DNA from: Sphaerisporangium perillae | GTDB lineage: Bacteria > Actinomycetota > Actinomycetes > Streptosporangiales > Streptosporangiaceae | Direction of reading: 5' to 3' | DNA length: 64,000 nucleotides | Assembly (NCBI RefSeq): GCF_023276435.1 | Contig: NZ_JALLPO010000030.1 | Location: forward strand, 61,139-125,138 | Shown: positions 7,844 through 16,173 of the stretch, in pieces | How positions within the stretch are numbered: position 1 is the first letter of the stretch | Layout of the letters: every line of letters begins with the position of its first letter | Notes under the pieces: model-generated | Told to the model about the DNA's origin: nothing | Database searches by the model: none | The model's input: only the letters and a program-made list of their open reading frames with translations | Translations under genes and position numbers: made by a program

Positions 7844-8596
7844 ATGATGGTTCGGCACACGATGCTCTTCCTGGGCTACGAGCTCAGGAGCCTCCTCCGC
7901 AACCCGGTCTGGCCGCTGTTCGGGATCATGCAGCCGGTGCTCTACCTGGTGTTCTTCGCACCCCTGCTGAGAAGCACGGTCCCCGGTGGCGATATGACGG
8001 ACGTGCTGGCGATGTTCACGCCGGGCTCCATGATGATGATCGCTCTGTTCGGATCGATGTTCGCGGGCTTCGGCCTGATCAATGAGACCCGCAACGGGGT
8101 GCTGGAGCGGCTGGCGGTCAGCCAGGCATGGCGCCCGGCGATCATCCTCGGCCGCCTGCTCAAAGACGTGATCGTACTGATCCTCCAGGCGATTCTGGTG
8201 ATCGGCATCGCCGCGCTGATGGGCCTGCGGATCGGCGTGCCCGAGATGGTCCTCGTACTGCTGCTCATGGCCGCCACCGGCCTGTTCGCGGCGAGCCTGT
8301 CCTACGGCCTGGCGCTGACACTGCGCGACGAGAACGGGATGTCACAGGTCGTGCAGTTCTTCGCGATGCCGCTGACCCTGATCGCCGGGCTGTTCCTGCC
8401 GATCTCGCTCGGTCCCCAGTGGCTGCAGACGATCGCGAAGTTCAACCCGCTCTACTACGCGGTCGAGGCGGGAAGGTCGCTCTTCCGCGGCGACCTGAGC
8501 GCCAGCACGATCCCGATCGCCTTCGGCCTCTTCGTCGTGCTGACGGCGCTCACCCTCACCTGGTCGGTGCGCTCGCTGGGCAAGCTGGCGGGTTGA
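7844..8596 (+). CDS. ABC-2 type permease, DrrB-like
   Basis: A 250-residue integral membrane protein with about six hydrophobic segments and the ABC-2/DrrB pattern (GLINETRNGVLERLAVSQAWRPAIILGRLLKD, split around the coupling region, then FFAMPLTLIAGLFLPISLGPQWLQ). AAGGAG at 7833-7838 serves either ATG at 7844 or the adjacent ATG at 7847. With the DrrA-like ATPase it should form a homodimeric efflux pump for hydrophobic compounds. The roughly 200-base insertion upstream is unusual, because drrA and drrB genes normally abut or overlap. Confidence 0.85.
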   Translation: MMVRHTMLFLGYELRSLLRNPVWPLFGIMQPVLYLVFFAPLLRSTVPGGDMTDVLAMFTPGSMMMIALFGSMFAGFGLINETRNGVLERLAVSQAWRPAIILGRLLKDVIVLILQAILVIGIAALMGLRIGVPEMVLVLLLMAATGLFAASLSYGLALTLRDENGMSQVVQFFAMPLTLIAGLFLPISLGPQWLQTIAKFNPLYYAVEAGRSLFRGDLSASTIPIAFGLFVVLTALTLTWSVRSLGKLAG

Positions 8597-8597
8597 C

Positions 8598-8667
8598 CGT
8601 GTGGGTGCCGGAGAATCGGCGCACGCCGTGCGTGATCGGAGTGCGGCCCGGTTTCGGCGCCCACACG
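8598..8667. terminator. Bidirectional hairpin between convergent genes
   Basis: Arms CGTGTGGGTGCCG (8598-8610) and CGGCGCCCACACG (8655-8667) pair over 13 bases with one G-T, around a GC-rich loop that itself contains CGGCGCACGCCG. It sits exactly between the permease stop and the convergent epimerase stop. Confidence 0.5.
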
Positions 8668-8669
8668 CG

Positions 8670-9503
8670 TCACACGTGGTCGCGCCAGGAATGCCGCGGG
8701 ATGAAGCCGAGGACCTCGCGAGCGCTGTCGATCGCGAGCAGCGTCTCGAACTCCCCGAGGTCGCGCCTGATCTCGACGCTCGGGAAGACCTCTTTCATCA
8801 GGTCGGCCGACGGGCGGTTCATCACGGTGTCGGCGGCGGCGATGACGAAGCTTCGCGCGCCCTCGACGGGTGCGTCCAAGGCGAGCCGGCAGGAGGCGGC
8901 GGCGTCCCGCGTGTCGATGTAACCCCACAGGTTCCACTTGCGAAGGAGCGGGTCGTCCCAGTAGCCGGGGAAGGCCTTGTAGTCCTCGGGGCCGAGGATG
9001 TTCGAGAAGCGCAGGGCCACGAAGGGAATGCCCGACCACTGGGCGATGTGCTCGGCCATGGTCTCCGTGACGACTTTGGACAGCGAGTACGTCGAGGTCG
9101 GGACGGGGTAGTGGCCCTCGTCGACGGGGGCGTAGCGCGGGGGCACGTCGAACGGCAGTCCGAGCGTGGTCTCGCTGGATGCCCAGACGACCCGGTCGAT
9201 CTTCAGTTGCGCGGCGGCCAGGAAGACGTTCGAGTTCATCACCGTGTTGCCGTTGAACGTCTCGGCGGGGGTGTAGATCCCCGGCGCCGGGATGTTGGCC
9301 AGGTGGACGACGGCGTCGACACCGTCCAGAACCTCGACCGCCTGCCCGTACCGGGTCAGATCCGCCAGCAGCACCTGCACTCCGAGATCCGGGGGCCCCG
9401 GCCTGACGTCGGTCGCCACGACCTCGTAGCCGTGGTCGAGCAGGTCCCGCACGACGGCCCGCCCAAGCTTGCCGCTCGCCCCGGTCACGCAGATCTTCGC
9501 CAT
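8670..9503 (-). CDS. NAD-dependent epimerase/dehydratase (extended SDR)
   Basis: A 277-residue extended short-chain dehydrogenase. It starts with the Rossmann motif TGASGKLGRAVV, has the STYSLSKVVTE segment carrying the YxxxK catalytic pair, and a LRFSNILGPEDY substrate-loop region. A GGAGG site precedes the ATG. Such enzymes act on nucleotide sugars or small carbonyl compounds; the substrate is not evident. It is a single-gene unit with a palindromic operator in its promoter (9525-9552) and hairpins on both sides. Confidence 0.8.
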   Translation of the reverse strand: MAKICVTGASGKLGRAVVRDLLDHGYEVVATDVRPGPPDLGVQVLLADLTRYGQAVEVLDGVDAVVHLANIPAPGIYTPAETFNGNTVMNSNVFLAAAQLKIDRVVWASSETTLGLPFDVPPRYAPVDEGHYPVPTSTYSLSKVVTETMAEHIAQWSGIPFVALRFSNILGPEDYKAFPGYWDDPLLRKWNLWGYIDTRDAAASCRLALDAPVEGARSFVIAAADTVMNRPSADLMKEVFPSVEIRRDLGEFETLLAIDSAREVLGFIPRHSWRDHV

Positions 9504-9524
9504 CGTTCCTCCTGCGGTGAGCTG

Positions 9525-9552
9525 ATCCGTGGAGCTTTATTGCTCTACGGAT
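9525..9552 (-). promoter_or_regulatory. Palindromic operator upstream of the epimerase
   Basis: ATCCGTGGAGC and GCTCTACGGAT form an 11-bp inverted repeat with one mismatch around a TTTATT centre, about 20 bases upstream of the epimerase start. The pattern resembles TetR-family operators. No TetR gene is adjacent, so any regulator is encoded elsewhere. Confidence 0.5.
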
Positions 9553-9588
9553 ACTTTCGCAGAGGTATTGGGTGGTTTGTCCGCCGGA

Positions 9589-9633
9589 CCGTGGCCTGGG
9601 CCCGAGGGGATCTCGGTCCGGCCCAGGCCACGG
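9589..9633 (-). terminator. Terminator of the sigma factor operon
   Basis: A perfect 14-bp stem (CCGTGGCCTGGGCC at 9589-9602, its complement at 9620-9633) with a 17-base loop lies 22 bases beyond the stop of the gene ending at 9655 and upstream of the epimerase promoter. Confidence 0.6.
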
Positions 9634-9654
9634 TCGAGGGTGCTGGATGGCTGG

Positions 9655-10557
9655 TCAGGGGTTCTTGACGGTCGGCTTCTCTCCTGGCTGGTCGGGCTTG
9701 CCGGTCGCCTTGTCGTCCGGCTTCTGCCGCACCTGGTCCTGGTCGGGCGTGCCGGTCGGCTTGACGTCCGGATTGTCGTCCGGCTTCTGCTGCACCTGGT
9801 CGGCGGGCGGGGCCGTGACCGTCACCGGGGTGCCGAAGTCGCCGAAGTCCATGACATCACGCTGGCCGTTGTCGCTGAAGGTGACCTCCAGACGCCGGAC
9901 CCGTCCCTGGTCGTCCACCTCCACAGCGCCTGTGACCGTGAAGGGCTTGTCTGAGGCGTTGCTGGAGCCGAGCCGCTCGTCACTGTTCAGCGAGAACTTG
10001 AACCGCTGACCGGTCCATCCGGTGCCGGAGGCCGAACCGTCCTCACGGACGTCAGTGGCCGAACGGAGTTGCTGCAGGGCGCCCTGAGGGTCCAGGGGGG
10101 CGAGCTTGACCAGGACGGTGGCCGCCGGGGCGTCCTTTCTCAGCGCCTCGCTACGCGGGTAGACCGTCCATTTCGGCGCGCCAGGCTCCCGTATGTACAT
10201 CAGGTCGCCGATGAAGCGGGTATCGGTCCCGTCCCCATGCCCCGTGATGCTGCCGACGCGCTGAACGGGATCGAAGGCACCATCGAACGTCTTGACGCCG
10301 GCATCGACGTGGATGCGGTAACTCTCGCTGCTGGTGTTCTCGATCGCGGCGGCCACCTGGGCCTGCGCCGAGGGCTGGCTCCCGGGGAGCACCAGCACGG
10401 TCGTACCCACCGCGGCGACGACACCCACCGCGGCGATCATCGGCACCAGGGATCGGGTCCGCTTGGGCCTATGCGTCATCCTCGGCATGAGATCGATGCC
10501 CGCGGGCCGATCCTCGGTGGCTTTGATGAGCAACGTGCGGAGTTCTCTCTCGTTCAT
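9655..10557 (-). CDS. Membrane-anchored partner of SigE-type sigma factor (putative anti-sigma)
   Basis: A 300-residue protein: about 40 cytoplasmic residues rich in Arg/Lys, one transmembrane segment (LVPMIAAVGVVAAVGTTVLVL), an outer domain, and a charged Pro/Lys/Asp tail with repeated KPDD, KPTGTPDQ and KPDQPGEKP units. It lies just downstream of an ECF sigma gene. This arrangement matches the CU044_5270-like/anti-sigma partners of actinomycete SigE-family sigma factors, so a sensing and sigma-holding role is likely but inferred. The ATG at 10557 is chosen for its GAGGAG site; an upstream in-frame ATG at 10584 would overlap the sigma gene. The tail looks disordered and may reach into the cell wall. 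Confidence 0.6.
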   Translation of the reverse strand: MNERELRTLLIKATEDRPAGIDLMPRMTHRPKRTRSLVPMIAAVGVVAAVGTTVLVLPGSQPSAQAQVAAAIENTSSESYRIHVDAGVKTFDGAFDPVQRVGSITGHGDGTDTRFIGDLMYIREPGAPKWTVYPRSEALRKDAPAATVLVKLAPLDPQGALQQLRSATDVREDGSASGTGWTGQRFKFSLNSDERLGSSNASDKPFTVTGAVEVDDQGRVRRLEVTFSDNGQRDVMDFGDFGTPVTVTAPPADQVQQKPDDNPDVKPTGTPDQDQVRQKPDDKATGKPDQPGEKPTVKNP

Positions 10558-10580
10558 GGACGGCTCCTCGTGTTGGTGTC

Positions 10581-11102
10581 TCACCGGATCCCACTCCCTT
10601 CCTCCTCGGTTCGGTTGACCACCGTTTCGGGCGAAATCAGGCGCCGCATCGCTTGCAGACCGCGATGCGTGTGGGACTTGACCGTCCCCGCCGAGCAGCC
10701 CATCAGATCGGCGACCTCCGCTTCGGGCAGGTCGGCGAAGAAACGCAGTACCAAAGCCGTGCGCTGCCGGACGGGCAGCTTCGCCAGCGCGTTGCGAACG
10801 TCCTCGGCTACGGCCCGAGCGTCCCCCAGGTCACCAGGACCGGGAAGTTCGGGCAGCTCGGCGCGCGGGATCTCCCGGCGCCACCGAGCACGCCACCAGG
10901 ATCGGTAGGTGTTGACCAGGATGCGGCGCAGGTAGGCGTCGGGCTCACTGCTGGTGTCCAGCCGCTGCCACACCTGGTACAACTTGCCGAGGCAGGACTG
11001 CACCAGATCCTCGGCCGTGTGCCAATCCCCGGTGAGCAGGACCGCCGTTCTCAGATGATGGTCTCCCCGGCGCCGCACGAAGTCCGCGAAATCCGCATCC
11101 AC
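10581..11102 (-). CDS. SigE-family ECF RNA polymerase sigma factor
   Basis: A 173-residue sigma-70-like protein with region 2 (DFADFVRRRGDHHLRTAVLLTGD, then AEDLVQSCLGKLYQVW) and region 4 (LPVRQRTALVLRFFADLPEAEVADLMGCSAGTVKSH, here abbreviated by its helix-turn-helix core AEVADLMGCSAGTVKSH). The short length and the TVKSHTHRGL sequence are typical of the actinomycete SigE family. It is followed within 25 bases by a membrane protein likely to control it. The promoter was not identified in the 236-base upstream gap. Confidence 0.88.
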   Translation of the reverse strand: MDADFADFVRRRGDHHLRTAVLLTGDWHTAEDLVQSCLGKLYQVWQRLDTSSEPDAYLRRILVNTYRSWWRARWRREIPRAELPELPGPGDLGDARAVAEDVRNALAKLPVRQRTALVLRFFADLPEAEVADLMGCSAGTVKSHTHRGLQAMRRLISPETVVNRTEEEGSGIR

Positions 11103-11338
11103 CCGGTCTCCTCTCGTCGGTGAAAGTCACCCCTGACACTCCTTGAGCCCCACCCCAGGTTGACCAGAAGCACACGAAATCTCTCTCACCCAAGACATGC
11201 CGGCAGACGTACATGATGCCTATCAGTGCCTTATCGGGGGCCGGCTATACGAGCAGGTTCAGCGGTGGCTGAATGCACCACCTGAGGAGACCCCCTCGAC
11301 ACGGACCAGCTGGGAAGGTGGTCGAGCAGGGCTCATGG

Positions 11339-12277
11339 CTATCCCGGTGTCCGGGTGCGCAAGGCCTGGATGGTCCAGTCGAGGGCCGGTGTCAGGGTCT
11401 CCGGGGCCGGCCAGTTGTTGATCACTGCGAGCAGCCGGAGGTAGCGCTCCCTGCGCGGGTCGTTCGCGGTCTCCAGCCGGGTCAGCAGGCGGCGCCGGAG
11501 GTCGGCGTCGTCGGGGCGGCCGACGAGGTGGGCGTATTGGGCCGTGACGGCCGTGACGATGGGGTCGGCCTGAGGTGAGGCCGGGTCGATGCCGGCCGCC
11601 AGGGCCGGGCCGGCCTGGTCACGGGCCATCGCGGCGGCGTCGCGGCGCACACTCCTGGTGTCGCCGCCGGCGCGGTCGGCCGCATGCTGCTCGGCCAGGC
11701 GCCGCATGCCGTCGCGGAAGTCCGGGTCCTGGGACAGTTCGGCCAGCTCCACCCAGGCTTCGACCTGCTCGGCCTCGGGGTTGTCGGGCAGTTCGGGGGT
11801 CATCGAGCTTGTGATCCCCGCGAATCCGGGGTCGGCGTCCAGGCCGCCGAAGGCGGCGTCGAGGAAGTCGCCGATCAGGCGGCGGCGTTCGTCCTCGGAG
11901 AGCTTGGCGAGCTTGTGCATGAGATCCATCTCCTCAGGGGTGGACCCGCGTTCGGCCACCGCCGTCAGCACCGCGCGCCGCAGCCGCAGCGTTCGGATCT
12001 GCGCAGCCAGTGCTTCGGCGTGCGCCGCGGCGACCTCGGGAAGGGAGATCTCCCGGTCCACGACCTTCCGGATCGTGGGAAGGTCCAGTCCCAGGTCGCG
12101 CAGCGTCCGCACCAGCTCCAGGCGTGCGACGGCGTCGATGTCGTAGAGGCGGTAGCCTGCCGGGCTGCGGTCGGTGGGCGGCACGATCCCGCGGTCGGAG
12201 TAGAACCGGATGGCCTTCACCGTCAGCCCGGTCCGCCGGGCCAGATCACCGATCGAGTAAAGCGTGCCGCCGTCCAT
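11339..12277 (-). CDS. MerR-family transcriptional regulator
   Basis: A 312-residue regulator. The N-terminal winged helix reads YSIGDLARRTGLTVKAIRFYSDRGI with the typical AGYRLYD follow-on, and a coiled dimerisation helix follows. The long C-terminal domain (about residues 110-312) contains no conserved cysteines visible as a metal site, so a small-molecule or drug sensor is more likely than a metal sensor. A 15-bp palindrome 17 bases upstream of the start is probably its autoregulatory site. Confidence 0.85.
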   Translation of the reverse strand: MDGGTLYSIGDLARRTGLTVKAIRFYSDRGIVPPTDRSPAGYRLYDIDAVARLELVRTLRDLGLDLPTIRKVVDREISLPEVAAAHAEALAAQIRTLRLRRAVLTAVAERGSTPEEMDLMHKLAKLSEDERRRLIGDFLDAAFGGLDADPGFAGITSSMTPELPDNPEAEQVEAWVELAELSQDPDFRDGMRRLAEQHAADRAGGDTRSVRRDAAAMARDQAGPALAAGIDPASPQADPIVTAVTAQYAHLVGRPDDADLRRRLLTRLETANDPRRERYLRLLAVINNWPAPETLTPALDWTIQALRTRTPG

Positions 12278-12293
12278 GCCCCCACCCTCGCGC

Positions 12294-12308
12294 CTCCCCT
12301 AAGAGGAG
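12294..12308 (-). promoter_or_regulatory. MerR-type operator
   Basis: CTCCCCTAAGAGGAG is a near-perfect inverted repeat centred on one A, like the CTCC-n-GGAG sites bound by MerR-family activators. It lies between the MerR gene and the rightward P-loop gene. Confidence 0.55.
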
Positions 12309-12460
12309 ACTCAAGCCGATCTACCGCCGTCAGCCGACCACTCGGTCAAGGGACTGAAACTCTTGCCAGGCCCCAAGCGTTCCTCATAGCGACGGGCCCG
12401 ATCGGACCGAAGATCTCCATTCGCTTCGCATCGGGCTAGCTCGCGGAGGATGAGAGGTCG

Positions 12461-13120
12461 ATGACCCCTGAACCGACCATTTCGCGGCCGGAGCAGGAGC
12501 CGCGCCAAGTGCACATGATGGCCTCCGCCGAGGAACTGCGCTATCCCGCCGCATCGCTGGTGCTGCTCGCGGGGCTGCCCGGCGCGGGCAAGAGCACCCT
12601 GCTCGCGCGCCTGTACGGACTGGACGGTGGTGAGACGGAGCCGGCGGTGGCCGGCGGCGTGCACGTGGTCGACTCGCGCCAGTCGCGTAACTGGTGGGCT
12701 CGCTTCCTCGGGCCGGTCCCCTCTCGGTTCCGTACCCCCCTCGTGCACGCGACCCATGTGTTGCGCATCGGGCGAGCGGTGCTGCGCGGACACCCCGTCG
12801 TCGCGCACACCAGAGGCACCTGGCCGCACATCCTGTACGGGTTCGCCTGGCTCGCCCGGCGTCGTGGCGGCGCCATGCACCTGATCCTGCTCGACATCCC
12901 GCCGCAGACCGCCCGTGCCGGGCAGTACTCGCGGGGGAGGGTCGTCACCGCGGCCACCTTCGCCCGGCACTGCCGGCGCTGGCGGGTGCTCGTCGGACTT
13001 GCCCGCGCCGGCGGGCTGCCCTCGGCCGCGAGCGTCACCGTGCTGGACCGCGACGCCGCCGACCGGCTGTGCGCGATCCGCTTCGACGCCGTGCCGGTCC
13101 ACGGCGACGATGACTCGTGA
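12461..13120 (+). CDS. P-loop ATP-binding protein (kinase-like)
   Basis: A 219-residue protein with a clear Walker A motif, LLAGLPGAGKSTLLARL, after about 28 residues. Later segments (VVAHTRGTWPHILYGFAWL and LILLDIPPQTARAGQYSRGRVV) fit the zeta-toxin/AAA_33-like small kinases, including an R-rich lid. The phosphate acceptor is unknown. The ATG at 12461 has a GGAGG motif about 11 bases upstream. It stands alone between a MerR regulator and a convergent methyltransferase. Confidence 0.65.
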   Translation: MTPEPTISRPEQEPRQVHMMASAEELRYPAASLVLLAGLPGAGKSTLLARLYGLDGGETEPAVAGGVHVVDSRQSRNWWARFLGPVPSRFRTPLVHATHVLRIGRAVLRGHPVVAHTRGTWPHILYGFAWLARRRGGAMHLILLDIPPQTARAGQYSRGRVVTAATFARHCRRWRVLVGLARAGGLPSAASVTVLDRDAADRLCAIRFDAVPVHGDDDS

Positions 13121-13230
13121 CCCTGGTATCGCTCATGCCCGGCGAGCGTAGACGGTCGCACCGCCCCGGCACGGGTGGGAAAGGGTCCGCCGGATCGTTC
13201 GGAACAGCCGACGCGGGGGTCAGGTCGCGT

Positions 13231-14076
13231 TCAGGGCTTGCGGGCGACACCGCCGGCGAAGGTGTGCAGGGTGAGCGACAGCTCGGTGGGGTCCGCGGGG
13301 TCGGGCCGCCAGGCCGACAGCGGTACGATCCCCGGCTCCACCAGCTCGAGGTCGCCGAAGAAGGCGAGGATCTCCTCGCGCGTGCGGAACCGTCCGGTCC
13401 CGAGATGCTCGTTGAAGACCCTCTCGCCGTTCACGGCCTGCTCGGACGCCTGCGGATGTTCCTCACCCGGGTTGAAGAAGTGAGCCACGGCCATGTGGCT
13501 GCCCGGCGGGATCGCCTCGCGGAACGTGGCCGCCACCTCGCCGGGACCTTCGTCGTCGTGCAGGTGGTGCAGGATGCTGAGGAGCAGCAGCCCTACCGGC
13601 TGGGTGAAGTCGATCAGTCTCCCTACCGTGGGGTGGCCGAGGATCCGCTCCGGATCGCGCACGTCCGCCTGGATCACCGCTGTCGTGCCGTCGTCGGCGA
13701 GGAGTTCCCTGCTGTGGGCGAGCACCATCGGGTCGTTGTCCACGTAGACGACCCGTGCCGCCGGATCGATCTCCTGGGCGATCTGGTGCACGTTGCCATG
13801 TGTGGGAAGCCCGGACCCGAGGTCGAGGAACTGGCGGATCCCCACCTCCGCGGTCATGTACCGCACCGCGCGCCGCAGGAACCGCCTGCTCGCGACCCCG
13901 ACCTCCTTGGCGTCGGGCGCCACCCGGAGCGCCATCTCCCCGAACTGCTGGTCGACGGGGAAGTTGAGCGTGCCTCCGATCATGAAGTCGTAGACGCGTG
14001 CGATGCTCGGCTTGGATGTGTCCACCTCGGGCGCCGGCTCGTCCTGCCGGCCACTGTCCTCGTCGCGCCCAGACAA
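13231..14076 (-). CDS. SAM-dependent methyltransferase, PF04672-like (actinobacterial)
   Basis: A 281-residue protein starting at TTG (14074-14076) after a GAGG motif. It has the family's N-terminal signature KPSIARVYDFMIGGTLNFPVD, SAM-binding QFLDLGSGLPTHGNVHQIAQ, VYVDNDPMVLAHSRELL, and LLLLSILHHLHDDEGP. This family is abundant in actinomycetes and its substrates are mostly unknown. It is a single-gene unit. Confidence 0.85.
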   Translation of the reverse strand: MSGRDEDSGRQDEPAPEVDTSKPSIARVYDFMIGGTLNFPVDQQFGEMALRVAPDAKEVGVASRRFLRRAVRYMTAEVGIRQFLDLGSGLPTHGNVHQIAQEIDPAARVVYVDNDPMVLAHSRELLADDGTTAVIQADVRDPERILGHPTVGRLIDFTQPVGLLLLSILHHLHDDEGPGEVAATFREAIPPGSHMAVAHFFNPGEEHPQASEQAVNGERVFNEHLGTGRFRTREEILAFFGDLELVEPGIVPLSAWRPDPADPTELSLTLHTFAGGVARKP

Positions 14077-14256
14077 TTCCGCCTCGCCCTCTGAACAGTC
14101 CGTGGACCTGTAGTGGTTGTGGCAAATCCGGCAACTCTACAGATACAGCACTGCTTCGATCATGGCGAGGAGCCCGGTTGACTTCTTTCCCGAAGCGGCG
14201 AGGCGGCGGACGAGACCTCACCGCAGACGCACTGCGGAGACCGGCGGCGGGGGACT

Positions 14257-14402
14257 TCAGTAGCTGAAGGTGGTCGCGCCCTCGTCGCCGATCCACTGCC
14301 ACATGGGGACGGTGCCGCCGAGTTCCGCGCCTTCGATGAGTCGCCCCTTGTCGAGCCTGCGGGCGTCGAAGCAGATCGGGCAGATCGAGGGGGTGTGCTT
14401 AC
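14257..14402 (-). pseudogene. C-terminal fragment, DsrE/DsrF-like protein (tentative)
   Basis: About 47 codons, open to a stop at 14257-14259, read SICPICFDARRLDKGRL and then GTVPMWQWIGDEGATTFSY. The CxxC-type cysteines and the GATTFSY end recall DsrE-like small proteins. No start or ribosome site precedes it and the frame runs back into the end of the methyltransferase gene, so the 5' part appears to have been deleted. Confidence 0.4.
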
Positions 14403-15178
14403 TGGGCGGCTTTGTCAGGGCGTTCGGTGACGCGGATGGTGCGGAAGACGACGAGGTCCATGGTGCTGGTGATCGGGCCGGTCGCAGGGGAGCGGTCGGC
14501 GTCGCGCATCAGGCGCTTGAGACCCTCGGCGAACCGGTCGTCGGCGAGGCGTCGCAGCGGGCTGTGCGCGCGCAGCGCCACCTGGGCCGCGAAGTCCGCC
14601 AGTGTCGGCGCCGACATCTGGACGACCGTGTCACGGTGCTCGGGACGCAGGCCCACCCCTCGCAGTGCGCGGGTCAGGCCGGCGAGAGCCTGGCCCCGCT
14701 CCTCGGCGAAGGCGGCGAGCTCGGGGAAGTAGGTATGGAACAGGGTCGGCCGCTCGGCATCGTGGAAGGCGCCGCGGACGACGAGCCGGCCCCCGGGGAT
14801 CAGGACCCGCCGCACCTCGGCGGCGCACCGGTCGAAGTCCTTGATGTGGTGGACGACCTGGGATGCCCAGATCACCTGGAAGGCCTGCGCCGCGCACGGT
14901 ATCGCCTCGGCCTGGCCGCCCACCACGAACACCTCCGGGCCGGCCGCGGAGGCCGCGCGTTCGCGCATCTCCGCTGAGGGCTCGACCGCGACCACCGGAA
15001 CGGAGAAGTGCTCGGCGAGCGCGCGGGTGAAGCGGCCCGTCCCCGCGCCGAGGTCCAGGACCGGGCGGCCGGAGGCCGTGACGAAGGCCGCCATGGCGCG
15101 CATCCACGTGGACACCGTCTCGGCCGGAAGCCGGCGTCCGTCCAGATAGTTGCGCGCGAGATCGCCGTCGAAATCCAT
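14399..15178 (-). CDS. Class I SAM-dependent methyltransferase
   Basis: A 259-residue methyltransferase with motif I VLDLGAGTGRFTRALAEHF, acidic motif II VVAVEPS, and the post-motif VIWASQVVHHIKDFDRCAAE. The ATG overlaps the stop of the preceding phosphotransferase gene (TAATG), so the two are translationally coupled. It is the third gene of a compact minus-strand operon with a STAND-type ATPase and a phosphotransferase. Substrate unknown; the family includes UbiE-like small-molecule methylases. Confidence 0.8.
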   Translation of the reverse strand: MDFDGDLARNYLDGRRLPAETVSTWMRAMAAFVTASGRPVLDLGAGTGRFTRALAEHFSVPVVAVEPSAEMRERAASAAGPEVFVVGGQAEAIPCAAQAFQVIWASQVVHHIKDFDRCAAEVRRVLIPGGRLVVRGAFHDAERPTLFHTYFPELAAFAEERGQALAGLTRALRGVGLRPEHRDTVVQMSAPTLADFAAQVALRAHSPLRRLADDRFAEGLKRLMRDADRSPATGPITSTMDLVVFRTIRVTERPDKAAQ

Positions 15179-16173
15179 TACCGCGCGGCCCACTGCCGCA
15201 GTATCGACTCGACCGCGGCCTCGTCCGCGCGTGGGGAGACGCCCCAGTGGCGGTAGGCGTTGTTGAGCTTCTCGGTGAGTTTGGCGACCAGTTCGGGCTC
15301 CGGCTCGGGAGCGGCGGACGGATCGACGAACAGCTGGGCGTAGCGGACGGTGTCCACGATGGCGGACTTGATCTGCTCGTGGGCGATATAGACGTCCAGG
15401 TCATGCTCCCAGCCGCGGATGTACTCCGGCGGGAGGGCGCGCACCCAGAGCCGCAGGACGCGGTCGCGCTCGTCAGGAAGATAGCCCATCTTGTGGAAGT
15501 GCACGGCCAGCTCGTAGACCGGGTCTCCCCACAGCGCGAGCTCCCAGTCCAGGAAGACCGTCCGGCCGTCGCTCACGATCATGTTCTTGCGGTGGATGTC
15601 GGCGTGCACGCACACCAGCGGGCGCGCGGTCAGCGTCGGCCACGCCGCCTCCGCCGCGGCGACCGGGTCGGCGGGAACGCGGAACGCGGTGTAGAGCCAC
15701 TCGTAGTCGGTGACGAACGTGGAGTGCACCCACAGTGTCAGGTCGGAGAGTTTCCGCCCGAACCCCGGGGTGTCCTCACCTACCGGCCAGTCCGGCGGGA
15801 GGGCGGGGAGCTTCTCGCGAGGGACCTCCACGAGCTGGGCGAGCAGTCGCACGACGTCGGTGGGCACGTACCCGGGAACCGGGACGCCCCGGGGGGCCAG
15901 GTCGTTGAGGACCCGGCCGTGGATGAACTGGTGCACCTGGAAGAGCGGATCCGACGAGGTGTGCAGCAGCCGCGGAGCGTGGGGGACGTAGGGGGCGATG
16001 GCCGGCAGGACCTCGTCCTCGCGCCAGATCCGCAGGTCCATGACGTCCGCGCCGTCGATCGGGATGCGCACGTTGACCGGCCCGTCGGGGGTGGAGACCC
16101 GGACGTTCTTGTTGTAATAACCCGCGGCGGCGTCCAGGTGCGCCCGGGCGCTCTCGTACAGTTCCATGGTCAT
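15178..16173 (-). CDS. Phosphotransferase of the aminoglycoside/choline kinase fold
   Basis: A 331-residue kinase-like protein. The catalytic loop is VCVHADIHRKNMIV (HxDxxxxN pattern) and the metal-binding step VFLDWELALWGDPVYELA. N-terminal residues include an RIPIDGADVMDLRIWRED stretch in place of a typical glycine-rich loop. It starts within the stop of the STAND ATPase gene (TGATG) and its stop overlaps the next start, giving a rigid three-gene order. The phosphorylated molecule is not known; a macrolide or aminoglycoside resistance role is only one option. Confidence 0.75.
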   Translation of the reverse strand: MTMELYESARAHLDAAAGYYNKNVRVSTPDGPVNVRIPIDGADVMDLRIWREDEVLPAIAPYVPHAPRLLHTSSDPLFQVHQFIHGRVLNDLAPRGVPVPGYVPTDVVRLLAQLVEVPREKLPALPPDWPVGEDTPGFGRKLSDLTLWVHSTFVTDYEWLYTAFRVPADPVAAAEAAWPTLTARPLVCVHADIHRKNMIVSDGRTVFLDWELALWGDPVYELAVHFHKMGYLPDERDRVLRLWVRALPPEYIRGWEHDLDVYIAHEQIKSAIVDTVRYAQLFVDPSAAPEPEPELVAKLTEKLNNAYRHWGVSPRADEAAVESILRQWAAR

